Assembly (NCBI GenBank): GCA_003551155.1
Contig: PUMA01000044.1
Span: 1-45,936, forward strand
Source of the DNA: Desulfonatronospira sp.
GTDB lineage: Bacteria > Desulfobacterota > Desulfovibrionia > Desulfovibrionales > Desulfonatronovibrionaceae
Direction: 5' to 3'
Length of the DNA stretch: 45,936 bases
Shown here: one piece after another, positions 8,821 to 18,690 of the stretch
Numbering within the stretch: the first letter of the stretch is position 1
Layout: each line of letters opens with the position of its first letter
Notes under the pieces: model-generated
The model's input: the letters and a program-made list of their open reading frames with translations, nothing else
What the model was told of the DNA's origin: nothing
The model's database searches: none
Translations under genes and position numbers: made by a program

Positions 8821-9816
8821 ATGATCCAGGACAACTATGGCCGGGGTGTGAGCTATCTGCGCCTAAGCATCACTGACCGCTGCAACCTGAACTGCTTTTA
8901 CTGCCGTCCGGGCAGGGACGCCAGGTTCATTCCTCATAAAGATGTATTGACCTATGAGGACATGCTCTATCTTTTGCGTGCAGCATCCGGCCTGGATATT
9001 CAGAAGGTCCGGCTCACAGGGGGGGACCCCTTTGCCCGCCGGGATATTTTATATTTTCTGCACCGGCTCAAAAGCGAACTGCCTGAACTGGACATCAGGC
9101 TTACCACCAATGCCACCCTCATAGCCGGCAAGATCAGGGTGCTTAAGGATATCGGCATCAAGGCCCTGAATATTTCTCTGGACAGCCTGGATCGGGACAA
9201 GTACCGGCGCATAACCGGGCAGGACCGGCTGCAGAATGTTCTGGCCAGCATAGACCGCTGCCTGGAAGAGGGTATCCGGGTAAAGATAAATGCAGTGGCC
9301 CTTAAAGGGGTAAATGACGACGAACTTGGGGATTTTCTGAGCATGGCTGTGGAAAAGCCCCTGGACGTGCGCTTTATCGAGTTCATGCCCATTGGCGAGA
9401 AAACTCTCTGGGAAAAAGATTATTACTGGTCTTCATCGGAACTTCTGCAGAAGGCAGGTGGGATCATGGAGCTTTTCCCTGCCGGACACCTAAACCCCAA
9501 TCACGGACCGGCCCGCATGTTCAGGCCCGGCCACGGGCTTGGCCGGATAGGGGTTATTTCCCCCCTGAGCGAGCATTTCTGCGCCACCTGCAACCGTTTG
9601 CGCATCACAGCAGAAGGCCGGCTGCGCACTTGTCTTTTTTCGGACAGGGAATATAACCTCTTGCCCATGATCCGCTCCCCCAGAGTCGGGCCGGACAGAC
9701 TTCGTCTTGTTCTGGAGCGGGCCGGCAGGAGAAAGCCCATGGGCCATGAGCTTCTGTCCGGGGAAAAGCATGAGAAAAGCCTGTGCCGGCGCATCATGTC
9801 TTCCATTGGAGGATAG
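8821..9816 (+). CDS. moaA: GTP 3',8-cyclase (molybdenum cofactor biosynthesis)
   Basis: MIQDNYGRGVSYLRLSITDRCNLNCFYCRP...VRLTGGDPFARRDI...NISLDSLDRDKYRRITG...VRFIEFMPIGE...FCATCNRLRITAEGRLRTCLF. Confidence 0.95.
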   Translation: MIQDNYGRGVSYLRLSITDRCNLNCFYCRPGRDARFIPHKDVLTYEDMLYLLRAASGLDIQKVRLTGGDPFARRDILYFLHRLKSELPELDIRLTTNATLIAGKIRVLKDIGIKALNISLDSLDRDKYRRITGQDRLQNVLASIDRCLEEGIRVKINAVALKGVNDDELGDFLSMAVEKPLDVRFIEFMPIGEKTLWEKDYYWSSSELLQKAGGIMELFPAGHLNPNHGPARMFRPGHGLGRIGVISPLSEHFCATCNRLRITAEGRLRTCLFSDREYNLLPMIRSPRVGPDRLRLVLERAGRRKPMGHELLSGEKHEKSLCRRIMSSIGG

Positions 9817-9885
9817 GACCGCGCGAATCAGTATTAAAATACTTCCAGGTTGCCGGCTGGGACGGATACAGTTCAGGAACGAGAA

Positions 9886-10998
9886 ATGCTTAAAGTTGAG
9901 GTGGATTTACAGCGCATCAAGGACAACTGCCTGAATCTGCAGCAGAAGACGACTGCACGGATAATGGCCGTGGTCAAGGCTGATGCATACGGGCACGGCC
10001 TGGAAGAGACGGCTCTTTGCCTGGCCGCGGCCGGAGTTGAGCACTTCGGGGCAGGCAGTGTGCAGGAAGCCCTCTGTCTGCGAAAAGTCCTGCCCCGGGT
10101 CAGGATATATTCCCTCCTTGGCCCTGTGGAGCCTGAGGACTATAAGTCCCTGAGCCCCTTTAAAATTATTCCCTGTATCCACAGCCAGGAACAGTTCAGG
10201 CAGTTAAGAACGGTGGCCGCAGAGAGCGGGGAGCCTCTGCCTGTGGCCCTGAAGCTGGAAACAGGCATGAACAGGCTGGGCTTCAGGCCCCAGGACCTTC
10301 CCGGCCTTATGGATCTATGGGCCAGGTCTCCGGGACTAGAGCTGGACATGCTGGCCAGTCATCTTTGTATGGCGGACGTTTCCGGAGGTGAAGCCCAGGT
10401 GCGCAGGCAGCTGCAGGTATTTATGGACTGCAGCCGTTTCTTCCGGGAAAGAGGCTGCATCTTTCAAATGTCCCTGGCCAATTCCGCAGCCCTGCTTGCC
10501 TATCCAGAAACCCATCTGGACATTGTGCGCCCGGGCATTTCTCTTTACGGGGATAATCCCTTTGCCGGGACCCATCTGGAAAACAGGGGGAAGTGTCTAG
10601 GTCAGGCCATGCAGGTCAGCGCCCCCGTGCTGGCGGTACATGAGCTGAAAAAGGGGCAGGGGGTCAGCTACGGACTTTGCTTCACCGCGCCCAAAGATAT
10701 GCGCATAGCCGTCATAGGCTGCGGATATGCGGATTATTATTCCCGCAGGCTTTCCAACATAGGGTGGATGTTTTATCAGGGCAGCAGATTGCCTGTTCTG
10801 GGCCGGGTGTGCATGCAGCTCAGCGTTGTGGATGCAACGCACTTATCCGGACTTGTGCCCGGGGAGCAGGTCTGGGTCCTGGGGGGACTGGGTCCGGGCA
10901 TGGTCAGCGCCCGGGAAATGGCCGGGTGGTTGGGCACAATTTCCTATGAGGTATTTTGTCTTCTGGGCCAAAATCCCAGGACCTACCGCAATGGCTAG
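9886..10998 (+). CDS. alr: Alanine racemase
   Basis: MLKVEVDLQRIKDNCLNLQQKTTARIMAVVKADAYGHGLEE...ALKLETGMNRLGF...VRPGISLYGDNPF...GYADYYSRRLSN...LGRVCMQLSVVDAT. Confidence 0.94.
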   Translation: MLKVEVDLQRIKDNCLNLQQKTTARIMAVVKADAYGHGLEETALCLAAAGVEHFGAGSVQEALCLRKVLPRVRIYSLLGPVEPEDYKSLSPFKIIPCIHSQEQFRQLRTVAAESGEPLPVALKLETGMNRLGFRPQDLPGLMDLWARSPGLELDMLASHLCMADVSGGEAQVRRQLQVFMDCSRFFRERGCIFQMSLANSAALLAYPETHLDIVRPGISLYGDNPFAGTHLENRGKCLGQAMQVSAPVLAVHELKKGQGVSYGLCFTAPKDMRIAVIGCGYADYYSRRLSNIGWMFYQGSRLPVLGRVCMQLSVVDATHLSGLVPGEQVWVLGGLGPGMVSAREMAGWLGTISYEVFCLLGQNPRTYRNG

Positions 10999-11007
10999 GA
11001 ACCGGGC

Positions 11008-11868
11008 ATGTGGATAGTACTGGCCTTAATCACCGCGGTGTGCGAAGCGGCCAAGGACGGATTGTGCAAGAAAGGCCTGCAGAGCCTGGATGTCTTCACC
11101 ATCGCCTGGGTCTGGAAGGTGTTCAGTCTGCCCTTTATTCTCCCTTTGATTTTTTTTGCTCCCCTTCCGGATGAACTGCCCAAAGAGTTCTGGACTGCCC
11201 TTCTGGTGGGGGGAGGTTTGAATATCCTGGCCACGGTTCTCTATATCCGGGCCATTAGCACATCGGACCTGTCCATAACCCTGCCTCTTTTGAGCTTTAC
11301 CCCTGCCTTTCTGCTCATTACATCTCCTGTTCTGGTGGGAGATATCCCCACTCCCCTGGGTTACGTGGGAGTCTTATTCATAGTCGGAGGGTCTTATCTG
11401 CTGGGCATCACGGAGCGCTCAAGCATTCTTGGTCCATTAAAGGCCCTGGTCCGTGATCCAGGGGCCAGGCTGATGCTGGCTGTGGCTCTTATCTGGAGCG
11501 TGGCCGCCAACATGGACAAAATAGGTGTAATGGCCACCAATCCTTTTTTCTGGGCCGTATGCATCCAGAGCTTTATTTCAGTGGGCCTGACAGTGGTTCT
11601 TTACAGCATGCGGGCCCGGATCAGGGGAAGAATGCAGAGCAGCATGCCTGTTCTTCTGCTCATAGGTCTGGTCACGGGGATTGGATTCGTCTGCCAGATG
11701 GCGGCCATAAGCATAGGCCTGGTCCCTTACGTCATAGCCATAAAAAGGACCAGCATCGTCCTGGGGGTACTCATCGGCGGGCTGTATTTTCTGGAAAAGG
11801 ATTTAAGGACCAGGGTGTCGGCCACCCTGGTCATGCTGGCGGGAGTCATGCTCATAGCCATGTCCTGA
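11008..11868 (+). CDS. EamA/DMT-family transporter
   Basis: 286 aa, about 10 hydrophobic segments; C-terminal ...YVIAIKRTSIVLGVLIGGLYFLEKDLRTRVSATLVMLAGVMLIA is typical EamA. Confidence 0.85.
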   Translation: MWIVLALITAVCEAAKDGLCKKGLQSLDVFTIAWVWKVFSLPFILPLIFFAPLPDELPKEFWTALLVGGGLNILATVLYIRAISTSDLSITLPLLSFTPAFLLITSPVLVGDIPTPLGYVGVLFIVGGSYLLGITERSSILGPLKALVRDPGARLMLAVALIWSVAANMDKIGVMATNPFFWAVCIQSFISVGLTVVLYSMRARIRGRMQSSMPVLLLIGLVTGIGFVCQMAAISIGLVPYVIAIKRTSIVLGVLIGGLYFLEKDLRTRVSATLVMLAGVMLIAMS

Positions 11869-11873
11869 GTGTA

Positions 11874-14633
11874 CTAGGCCAGTCTCCTGCGGAAAAAGGC
11901 CTTTTCCAGCTCCACCGCCAGAAAGACTATGATCCCGAATACAGCTATCCTAAGCCAGGACTCCAGACAGACGGGTTCGGTATTGAAGATATACTGCATA
12001 AAGGGAAGATAGGTAAATCCAAGCTGGAGTACGGCCAGTACGGCTATGGAAATCAGAACCTCCCTGCTGCCCAGGATTCCTTTCAGGTTCCAGGCCGGTT
12101 CATGGATGAAGCGGCTGTTGAACAGGTAAAAAACCTGGCCCACCACCAGGGTGTTTATGGCCGTGGAGGAGGCCAGTTCCTTTGAGGCTCCGCTGGAGAG
12201 CATGTATTCATAGTGGCCCAGGGTACCAATAACCAGGAGCAGCGACACCGAGGCAACCCGCCATACAAGAAACCCCGAAACCAGGGGTTCTTCCGGCGGT
12301 CTTGGCGGCCTGCTCATGACGTTTCCCTCTGAAGGTTCAAAGGCCAGGGCCAGGGCCAGGGTGACCGCGATGATCATGTTGATCCACAGGATCTGGGGAG
12401 GAGTGATGGGCAGGGAATACTCCCCTGAGGCATCCATAATCCCTATGCCCAGAAGTATTGAGGCAATTACCACCAGGGCCTGGCCCCCATTGGTGGGCAG
12501 GATGAACAAAATGGCCTTTTTCAGGTTGTCGTAGACTGTGCGTCCTTCTTCCACTGCATTGGCAATGGAGGCGAAGTTGTCGTCAGCCAGGACCATGTCC
12601 GAGGCTTCCTTGGCAGCTTCCGTACCTCCCCGGCCCATGGCCACGCCCACGTCGGCCCTCTTAAGGGCAGGGGCGTCATTAACCCCGTCTCCGGTCATGG
12701 CCACGATTTGATTGCTGTCCTGCAGGGCCTGGACCAGCCTTAGCTTGTGCTCCGGGCTGGTACGGGCATAGACGTCAACCAGGGGCGCTTTTTCTTTCAG
12801 TTCTTGATTACTCAGCTTTTCCAGATCCTTTCCCGTAAGATAAGTCTCTCCGTCTCCAATGCCCAATTCATTCGCGATGGAGACCGCTGTCAGTGCATGG
12901 TCCCCGGTGATCATCTTAACGTTGATCCCTGCGGATTGGCAGTCACGCACGGATACGCACCTGCCGATAAGCCTGGCCGTGGCCTTGACCGCCTCCTCCC
13001 GGGGAGGATCTATGATCCCGAAGAGACCGAGGAAAGTAAACCCATCCTGCACATCTTCCTCTGCAAGTCTTTTTTTCCCTTGAGCAACTGTTTTTCGGGC
13101 CACTGCCAGAAGCCTCTGGCCCCTGGAGGCAATGGCTCTTCCCTGCTCATGCCAGAAATCCTGGTCCAGAGGCTGATGGTTTTCCACTGAAGCCTGGGCC
13201 GAGCACCTCTCCAGGATGCTTTCGGGTGCACCTTTTATGATTATGCAGGGAACGCTTTCTGGTGAGCCGTGCAGGGTAGCCATGAATTTCCTGTCTGAAC
13301 TGAAGGGAATGCTGTCCAGCCTGGGATGCGTGTCGTTCTCCCTGGCCTGATCCAGGTCCGCCTTCATGGCTGCTGTAACCAGGGCCCCTTCGGTTGTGGC
13401 CCCCTCCAGGCGATAAATACCGTCTTTTTCATAAACTTGTGCATCATTGCAGAGCAGGGCATTCCGTAACGTCTCCATCAGCACTGAGTGCTCTTCCGGT
13501 TGGATCTCCTTTCCTTCCAGCCTGAAGGAACCGTCAGGGGAGTAGCCTGCTCCTGTAATATTAAAAAAGTGTTCAGCGGTCTTTACGCTTTGCACAGTCA
13601 TTTCATTCTTGGTCAGGGTCCCTGTTTTGTCCGAACAGATAGTGGTTACCGAACCCAGGTTCTCCAGGGCGGGGAGTTTACGGATGATGGCGTTGCGCCT
13701 GGCCATTCTCTGAACGCCTATGGCCAGAGTGATGGTCATTATAGCAGGCAGCCCCGCAGGAATGGCAGATACCGCCAGACCCACCGCAGCCATGAACATT
13801 TCTCCGGGGGCAAACTGTCTGACCAGGATGCCGAATGCAAAAGTGGCCAGAGCCAGCACCAGGATAGCTGCAGTCAGAAAATGGCCGAATCTGGTAATTT
13901 TTTTCAGAAGAGGGGTGGTCAGAGTCTGCACCTGGGACAAGAGTGCACTGATACGTCCAATCTGGGTGTACTCACCAGTGGAGGCCACTATGCCTGAACC
14001 CTGTCCATAGGCCACGAGTGTTCCTGAAAATGCCATGCAGGAGCGATCCCCCAGGCTGGCCTCGGGATCCGTTTCAAAGATGTTTTTGTTAACCGGGATT
14101 GACTCCCCGGTCAGCGCAGCCTCGTCGATTTGCATATCTCTGGCCTGAAAGAGCCTGAGATCTGCCGGAACCTTGTCTCCGGCCTTGAGCAGAACAACGT
14201 CGCCAGGAACCAGCTCATCAGCCGGCACCGTTGTTTTTTGGCCGTTTCGCAGGGTTACCGCCTTAGGGGCAAGCATTCCACGCAGACTGTCCAGGGACTT
14301 TTCCGCTTTGCCTTCCTGTATAAACCCGATAAATGCGTTGACCAGGCAAACTGCAAAAATGACTGCCGAATCCACCCATTGCTGGAGCAGGGCTGTGACT
14401 GCTGACGCCACCAGCAGGACATAGATAAGAATATTGTGAAACTGCTGCAAAAAACGCTGGACCGGGCCTTTCTGTTTGTACTCAGGAAGCTTGTTGGGTC
14501 CAAACCCTGCCAGTCTTTTCCTTGCCTCCTGTTGACTCAGGCCCTTTTCCGAGGTCTGCAGTTTTTGGAAGGCTTCCTCCACAGGCATTGCGTGCCAGGT
14601 GTGATGGATGTTTTTTCTGGAATACGTGTCCAC
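11874..14633 (-). CDS. Cation-transporting P-type ATPase (type II, Ca2+/PMR1-like)
   Basis: CSDKTGTLTKNEMTV, ALTGES, MITGDHALTA, MTGDGVNDAPALKRADVGVAMG, N-terminal cation ATPase domain and C-terminal TM domain; 919 aa. Confidence 0.93.
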   Translation of the reverse strand: MDTYSRKNIHHTWHAMPVEEAFQKLQTSEKGLSQQEARKRLAGFGPNKLPEYKQKGPVQRFLQQFHNILIYVLLVASAVTALLQQWVDSAVIFAVCLVNAFIGFIQEGKAEKSLDSLRGMLAPKAVTLRNGQKTTVPADELVPGDVVLLKAGDKVPADLRLFQARDMQIDEAALTGESIPVNKNIFETDPEASLGDRSCMAFSGTLVAYGQGSGIVASTGEYTQIGRISALLSQVQTLTTPLLKKITRFGHFLTAAILVLALATFAFGILVRQFAPGEMFMAAVGLAVSAIPAGLPAIMTITLAIGVQRMARRNAIIRKLPALENLGSVTTICSDKTGTLTKNEMTVQSVKTAEHFFNITGAGYSPDGSFRLEGKEIQPEEHSVLMETLRNALLCNDAQVYEKDGIYRLEGATTEGALVTAAMKADLDQARENDTHPRLDSIPFSSDRKFMATLHGSPESVPCIIIKGAPESILERCSAQASVENHQPLDQDFWHEQGRAIASRGQRLLAVARKTVAQGKKRLAEEDVQDGFTFLGLFGIIDPPREEAVKATARLIGRCVSVRDCQSAGINVKMITGDHALTAVSIANELGIGDGETYLTGKDLEKLSNQELKEKAPLVDVYARTSPEHKLRLVQALQDSNQIVAMTGDGVNDAPALKRADVGVAMGRGGTEAAKEASDMVLADDNFASIANAVEEGRTVYDNLKKAILFILPTNGGQALVVIASILLGIGIMDASGEYSLPITPPQILWINMIIAVTLALALAFEPSEGNVMSRPPRPPEEPLVSGFLVWRVASVSLLLVIGTLGHYEYMLSSGASKELASSTAINTLVVGQVFYLFNSRFIHEPAWNLKGILGSREVLISIAVLAVLQLGFTYLPFMQYIFNTEPVCLESWLRIAVFGIIVFLAVELEKAFFRRRLA

Positions 14634-15099
14634 CTTGAATTCTCCGGATTGAGTTTTTGTCGAACTTTGCTGGCCAGAACAAAAGGAGACGACAGAGATT
14701 TAACTTTTGTCCTGTTGCTGAAATTGTCAAGAGAAGGCCGGAAAATAAAAGCAACTCAAATTAATATAAGCTGATTCATGCAGGAATTATGATTTCTGAA
14801 CATGATCTGAATCCAAAAACAAAAATTGAGAAAAAAAGAGTTTTTTAGAGAAAAATGAAAGTTTACCTGTGAAAAAAAAGATGCACAAGCTGATGACCTG
14901 CTCGTAAATTACGCAGCATCCTGGATTTAGCTCAGGGCTCAGCTTGTTAAAATCACCAGCCGATTAGTGTGCTCTTATCAAAAAAAAATAAAGCAAATTA
15001 GAATGTTATAATGCAGAGTGACATTGGTCTGTCTGGGTTGCAAAAGACCTGATTTTTCCCCTTGCCTGCCTGAGAGTTATTGGACTAAATCATGGCCCT

Positions 15100-16449
15100 A
15101 TGAAAGACGCATGGGAAAGAATCCAGATAATTCTTGAAAAATCCTTGAAACCTGGGATTTTCCAGCTTTGGATCAAACCGTTGCAGGGCTGTTTTGATCC
15201 CCAGAGGCAGATACTCAAGCTTGTGGCCCCCAACGAGTTTGTGGCTTCCTGGGTGCGCGAGCGTCTTCAGTCTTTTATAATCCAGGCAGGTCAGGATGTC
15301 CTGGGCCTCACCACCGCGCTGGAGATAGATGTTCTCAAGGAAGGCGAAACAGGCGGACCCATGGGCTGTAATGCCCGGAGCAGGCCCAAGGAGAGCCTGA
15401 TTCATCTTCCAGTGCAAAGCAATATTCATATAGTTTCCAGGTTCAGGTATAATTTCAGCGAATTTGTGGTAGGTCCCTGCAATGAACTGGCCTTTGTGGC
15501 CTCAAAAAACTTCTGCAAAAAAAGCGTTGCCACGGATCAGCTCTTTTTGTGTTCATCCACCGGTCTGGGCAAGACTCATCTGGTCCAGGCCATGGGCAAC
15601 ACTCTGGCGGATGCGGCCAACAGGAAAGAGCTGCGTCTGGCCTACCTGACAGCTGAAGAGTTTACCAGCCATCTGATTCAGGCTTTCAAGGCCAAGCAGG
15701 TGGACCGGTTCAAGGCCAGGTTCAGGGATCAGATTGATGTGCTTCTTCTGGAGGATATCCATTTTTTCCAGGGTAAAGAAAAAATGCAGGGCGAATTTCT
15801 GTCCACCATCAATTCACTGCAGTGCCAGGGCAAAAAAGTGGTGTTGAGCAGCTCTTTTCTGCCCAAGGAACTGAATGACCTGGATTCCAACCTGATCTCC
15901 AGGCTTTGTCAGGGGTTCATGGCCGTGATTGACAAACCTGACTTTAAAACCAGACAGGAAATTTTACGTCAAAAGGCCAGGTCTTTACAGGTAAGCATTC
16001 CTGAGGAGGTGGCCCACATGCTGGCTGAACGGATTCAGACCGATGTGCGTCAGCTTGAGAGTTGCCTAAGCAACCTGGTGTTCAAGGCCAGGACGCTCAA
16101 ACAAAGGATTACCCTGGAAATGGCCATGGAAGTGCTTAAAAATTATGATCTGCAGGAGCAGAATCTGGATCTGGAGCAGATTATCAGTTCGGTCTGTCGG
16201 GTTTTTGATCTCCCCCGGGAAAAAATTTGTTCCAAAAGCAGGAAAAAACAGCATGTTCTGGCCAGGAACCTGGCTTTTTATCTGGCAAGGAAGTATACTG
16301 ATCATTCTCTTAAACAAATCGGCTATCGCTTTAACCGCAAGCACACCACTGTGCTCAAGGGCATTGCCAATGTGGAGCGGGAAATCTCCAGCAACACCCC
16401 TCTGGGCAGACAGATCAAGGAAACCGCGAGCCGGGTGATGCCCGCCTGA
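15100..16449 (+). CDS. dnaA: Chromosomal replication initiator DnaA-family protein (divergent)
   Basis: Domain I WERIQIILEKSLKPGIFQLWIKPLQ; Walker A STGLGKTHLVQAMGN; Walker B VLLLEDIHFFQGKEKMQGEF; LDSNLISRL; C-terminal HTH DHSLKQIGYRFNRKHTTVLKGI. Confidence 0.9.
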   Translation: MKDAWERIQIILEKSLKPGIFQLWIKPLQGCFDPQRQILKLVAPNEFVASWVRERLQSFIIQAGQDVLGLTTALEIDVLKEGETGGPMGCNARSRPKESLIHLPVQSNIHIVSRFRYNFSEFVVGPCNELAFVASKNFCKKSVATDQLFLCSSTGLGKTHLVQAMGNTLADAANRKELRLAYLTAEEFTSHLIQAFKAKQVDRFKARFRDQIDVLLLEDIHFFQGKEKMQGEFLSTINSLQCQGKKVVLSSSFLPKELNDLDSNLISRLCQGFMAVIDKPDFKTRQEILRQKARSLQVSIPEEVAHMLAERIQTDVRQLESCLSNLVFKARTLKQRITLEMAMEVLKNYDLQEQNLDLEQIISSVCRVFDLPREKICSKSRKKQHVLARNLAFYLARKYTDHSLKQIGYRFNRKHTTVLKGIANVEREISSNTPLGRQIKETASRVMPA

Positions 16450-16450
16450 A

Positions 16451-17188
16451 CTACAGGTTTACAAGCTCCATATCTCCCATGACCATAATGTCCTGGCCCA
16501 TCTGGATCAGAAATCCGTTAATTCCCAGTTCCAGGTAATTCCGGGCCTTTTTTTTCAGGGTGGACAGACTTTTTCTGTCGGCCACAAGATTGCCCATGCA
16601 AGTGGCGGCAGCGTCAGCCATGGCTCCTGTCCTGCCTTTGGCCACCACCAGGTCGCCCCGCCCAAGACTCAGGGAATGGCCGATGGTAGCGGATGAAGAG
16701 CAAACTGCACACGGAAATTCCCGGGCATTGATCAGCAGGCCCAGGGTCATTTTTTCCGTGGGATGAGGCAGAAGTCCGATGGTCCTGGTCCGGCTTGAAT
16801 GCAGATAAATATCTCCGCCGTTTTCAACGATGATCTCCTGGGAAGCCGGCTGGAAGTGATCAGCTATGTCCTGGGCTATGGCCCCGGCCACTGCAGCCAT
16901 GGGTCCTACCTGGAATACCTCTGCTGCTCGGGCCATGTCGACCACAACAGGCGGAGCCTGTCTGTACACCCGGACAGGCTGCAGGGACGAGGCGAATTCC
17001 GGATGTACGGAAATATAACTTATGAGCTGCTGGCGTACCCTGTACAGCCGGTCCAGGATCTGGGATCTCAGGTCAGTAGAGCTTATGATGAACAGATCGC
17101 TTTGTTCCAGTACAACCTGATAGGCAGTCTCTTCTTTCCCAGGGGAACAGAGTGTTCGGTATCCCCTGTATGTGTCTGTGTAGACCAT
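16451..17188 (-). CDS. UPF0280/ApbE-like family protein
   Basis: YRGYRTLCSPGKEETAYQVVLEQSDLFIISSTDL...GPMAAVAGAIAQDIADHF...ENGGDIYLHSSRTRTIGLLPHPT...VCSSSATIGHSLSLGRGDLVVAKGRTGAMADAAATCMGN. Confidence 0.85.
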   Translation of the reverse strand: MVYTDTYRGYRTLCSPGKEETAYQVVLEQSDLFIISSTDLRSQILDRLYRVRQQLISYISVHPEFASSLQPVRVYRQAPPVVVDMARAAEVFQVGPMAAVAGAIAQDIADHFQPASQEIIVENGGDIYLHSSRTRTIGLLPHPTEKMTLGLLINAREFPCAVCSSSATIGHSLSLGRGDLVVAKGRTGAMADAAATCMGNLVADRKSLSTLKKKARNYLELGINGFLIQMGQDIMVMGDMELVNL

Positions 17189-17343
17189 GAATATTTTCCT
17201 GAAAAATTAACATTGCCGTTTTACAAGCCCTGTCTGGATATTAATCCCTTACATGCTTGCACACAGGGATACTGCTGTATATATTTTTTCCAGCAGATGG
17301 AAATTCAGCGTACTTTAAAGGCTTGAAAGTCCAGGTGTGAAAG

Positions 17344-18216
17344 GTGCATCTGAAAAGTGTTACATATCAGAACCAACTTATGCAGGTATCAGCCATAATC
17401 GCCACCTATAACCGGGCTGGCCATATCAGCAAAGCGGCTGCCTCGGTTCTTGGTCAAAGCTTAAAGGATCTGGAACTCATTGTGATCGATGACGGATCCA
17501 CAGACAGCACCCGGGATGTACTCCAGAATTTCAAAGATAAGCGATTAAAATTTTTTTATCAAGAAAACAAGGGGGTGGCAGCAGCCCGCAACTTAGGCCT
17601 GAAAATGGCCCGTGGAAGATATGTGGCTCTTTTGGATTCCGATGACTACTGGCTGGAGGATAACCTCATGCTCCAGGTGCGTTTCATGCGGGACACCGGC
17701 TTTATGGTGTCGCAGACCCTCGAGGCCTGGGTGCGCGGTCATGAAACAGTCAGCCAGGGAGTGAAACATCAAAAATATGCAGGCTGGATATTTGAAAAAA
17801 GCCTGGACATGTGCTTGATCAGTCCATCCTGTGTAATGCTGGATCAGGACCTGGTCCGTCAGGGTTACCTGTTTAACGAAGATCTGCCTGCCTGCGAGGA
17901 CTACGATTTATGGGTGCGCTTGACTCTGCGGTATCCGGTTGGTCTATTGCCCAGGGTTCTGACCGTAAAACAGGGAGGTAGAGGAGATCAGCTCTCCAGA
18001 AAAATAATAGGCATGGATCTCTGGCGCATATATGCCTTGTCGGGACTGTTGCAAAGAAAGGGGGTGCCCCGGGACAAACAGGCTAAAGTAATGGATGCAC
18101 TGGAGCAGAAAGCAAAAGTGTATACAGCCGGCTGTCTTAAAAGGGGCATAGAGGTGGAGGCTCTGCGAATAAAAAATCTGGTGGCAAGTCACAAACAAAA
18201 AAAAGCGGACCCCTGA
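17344..18216 (+). CDS. Glycosyltransferase family 2 (alternative start 17380)
   Basis: MQVSAIIATYNRAGHISKAAASVLGQSLKDLELIVIDDGSTDSTRDVL...GVAAARNLGLKMARGRYVALLDSDDYW. Confidence 0.9.
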   Translation: MHLKSVTYQNQLMQVSAIIATYNRAGHISKAAASVLGQSLKDLELIVIDDGSTDSTRDVLQNFKDKRLKFFYQENKGVAAARNLGLKMARGRYVALLDSDDYWLEDNLMLQVRFMRDTGFMVSQTLEAWVRGHETVSQGVKHQKYAGWIFEKSLDMCLISPSCVMLDQDLVRQGYLFNEDLPACEDYDLWVRLTLRYPVGLLPRVLTVKQGGRGDQLSRKIIGMDLWRIYALSGLLQRKGVPRDKQAKVMDALEQKAKVYTAGCLKRGIEVEALRIKNLVASHKQKKADP

Positions 18217-18227
18217 AGGTCCGCTTT
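18202..18227 (-). terminator. Intrinsic terminator of dsrC, overlapping the 3' end of the glycosyltransferase gene
   Basis: AAAGCGGACC-CCTGAA-GGTCCGCTTT perfect 10 bp stem; on the minus strand it is followed by TTTTTGTTTGT. The glycosyltransferase TGA (18214-18216) is inside the loop. Confidence 0.85.
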
Positions 18228-18251
18228 ATCATCAGCAACGGACCCAGATCA

Positions 18252-18569
18252 TTAGACGCAACCGGTGGGTTTGGGAAGGCCGGCCATCTTACATGCTCCC
18301 TTGCCGGGTCCGGAGGGGAACAGTTCATAGATGTGTTTGAGCTTGAATCCGGTTACCTTGGACAGAATTCTCACCATGGGTGCGATCCCGTTCTTTTTGT
18401 AGTAGTCCTGCAGAAATTCGATGACCTTGTGGTGCTCATCAGTGAGCTCCTTGATGCCTTCGCTCTCCTTTACATATTCTACCCACTCCGGGCTCCAGTC
18501 CTCAAATTTTTGCAGGAAACAGTCTTCGTCTACTTCAAATTGTTTTCCCTTGAACTCGACAAATGCCAT
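18252..18569 (-). CDS. dsrC: DsrC/TusE/DsvC-family sulfur-carrier protein
   Basis: MAFVEFKGKQFEVDEDCFLQKFEDWSPEWVEYVKESEGI...YYKKNGIAPMVRILSKVTGFKLKHIYELFPSGPGKGACKMAGLPKPTGCV, with both C-terminal cysteines of true DsrC; AGGAGG-type RBS. Confidence 0.96.
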   Translation of the reverse strand: MAFVEFKGKQFEVDEDCFLQKFEDWSPEWVEYVKESEGIKELTDEHHKVIEFLQDYYKKNGIAPMVRILSKVTGFKLKHIYELFPSGPGKGACKMAGLPKPTGCV

Positions 18570-18690
18570 CTTTCATACCTCCTTGGTTGATTTTCAGGTT
18601 AGGATGCACTGACCGTGACAGCGCTGAACCCTTCCTTTCTGGTGTATCCCAGGCCTTTTTGGGCCAGAAATTTCTGGTTGCATAAAAATT

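Noticed and set aside
14760-15099. Possible replication origin upstream of dnaA
   Set aside because: AT-rich, but no DnaA-box cluster is visible and no dnaN/gyrB neighbours.
17272-17296. CTGCTG...CAGCAG inverted repeat as a LexA-type site upstream of the glycosyltransferase
   Set aside because: The 13 nt spacing and poor core match do not fit known LexA boxes; likely chance.
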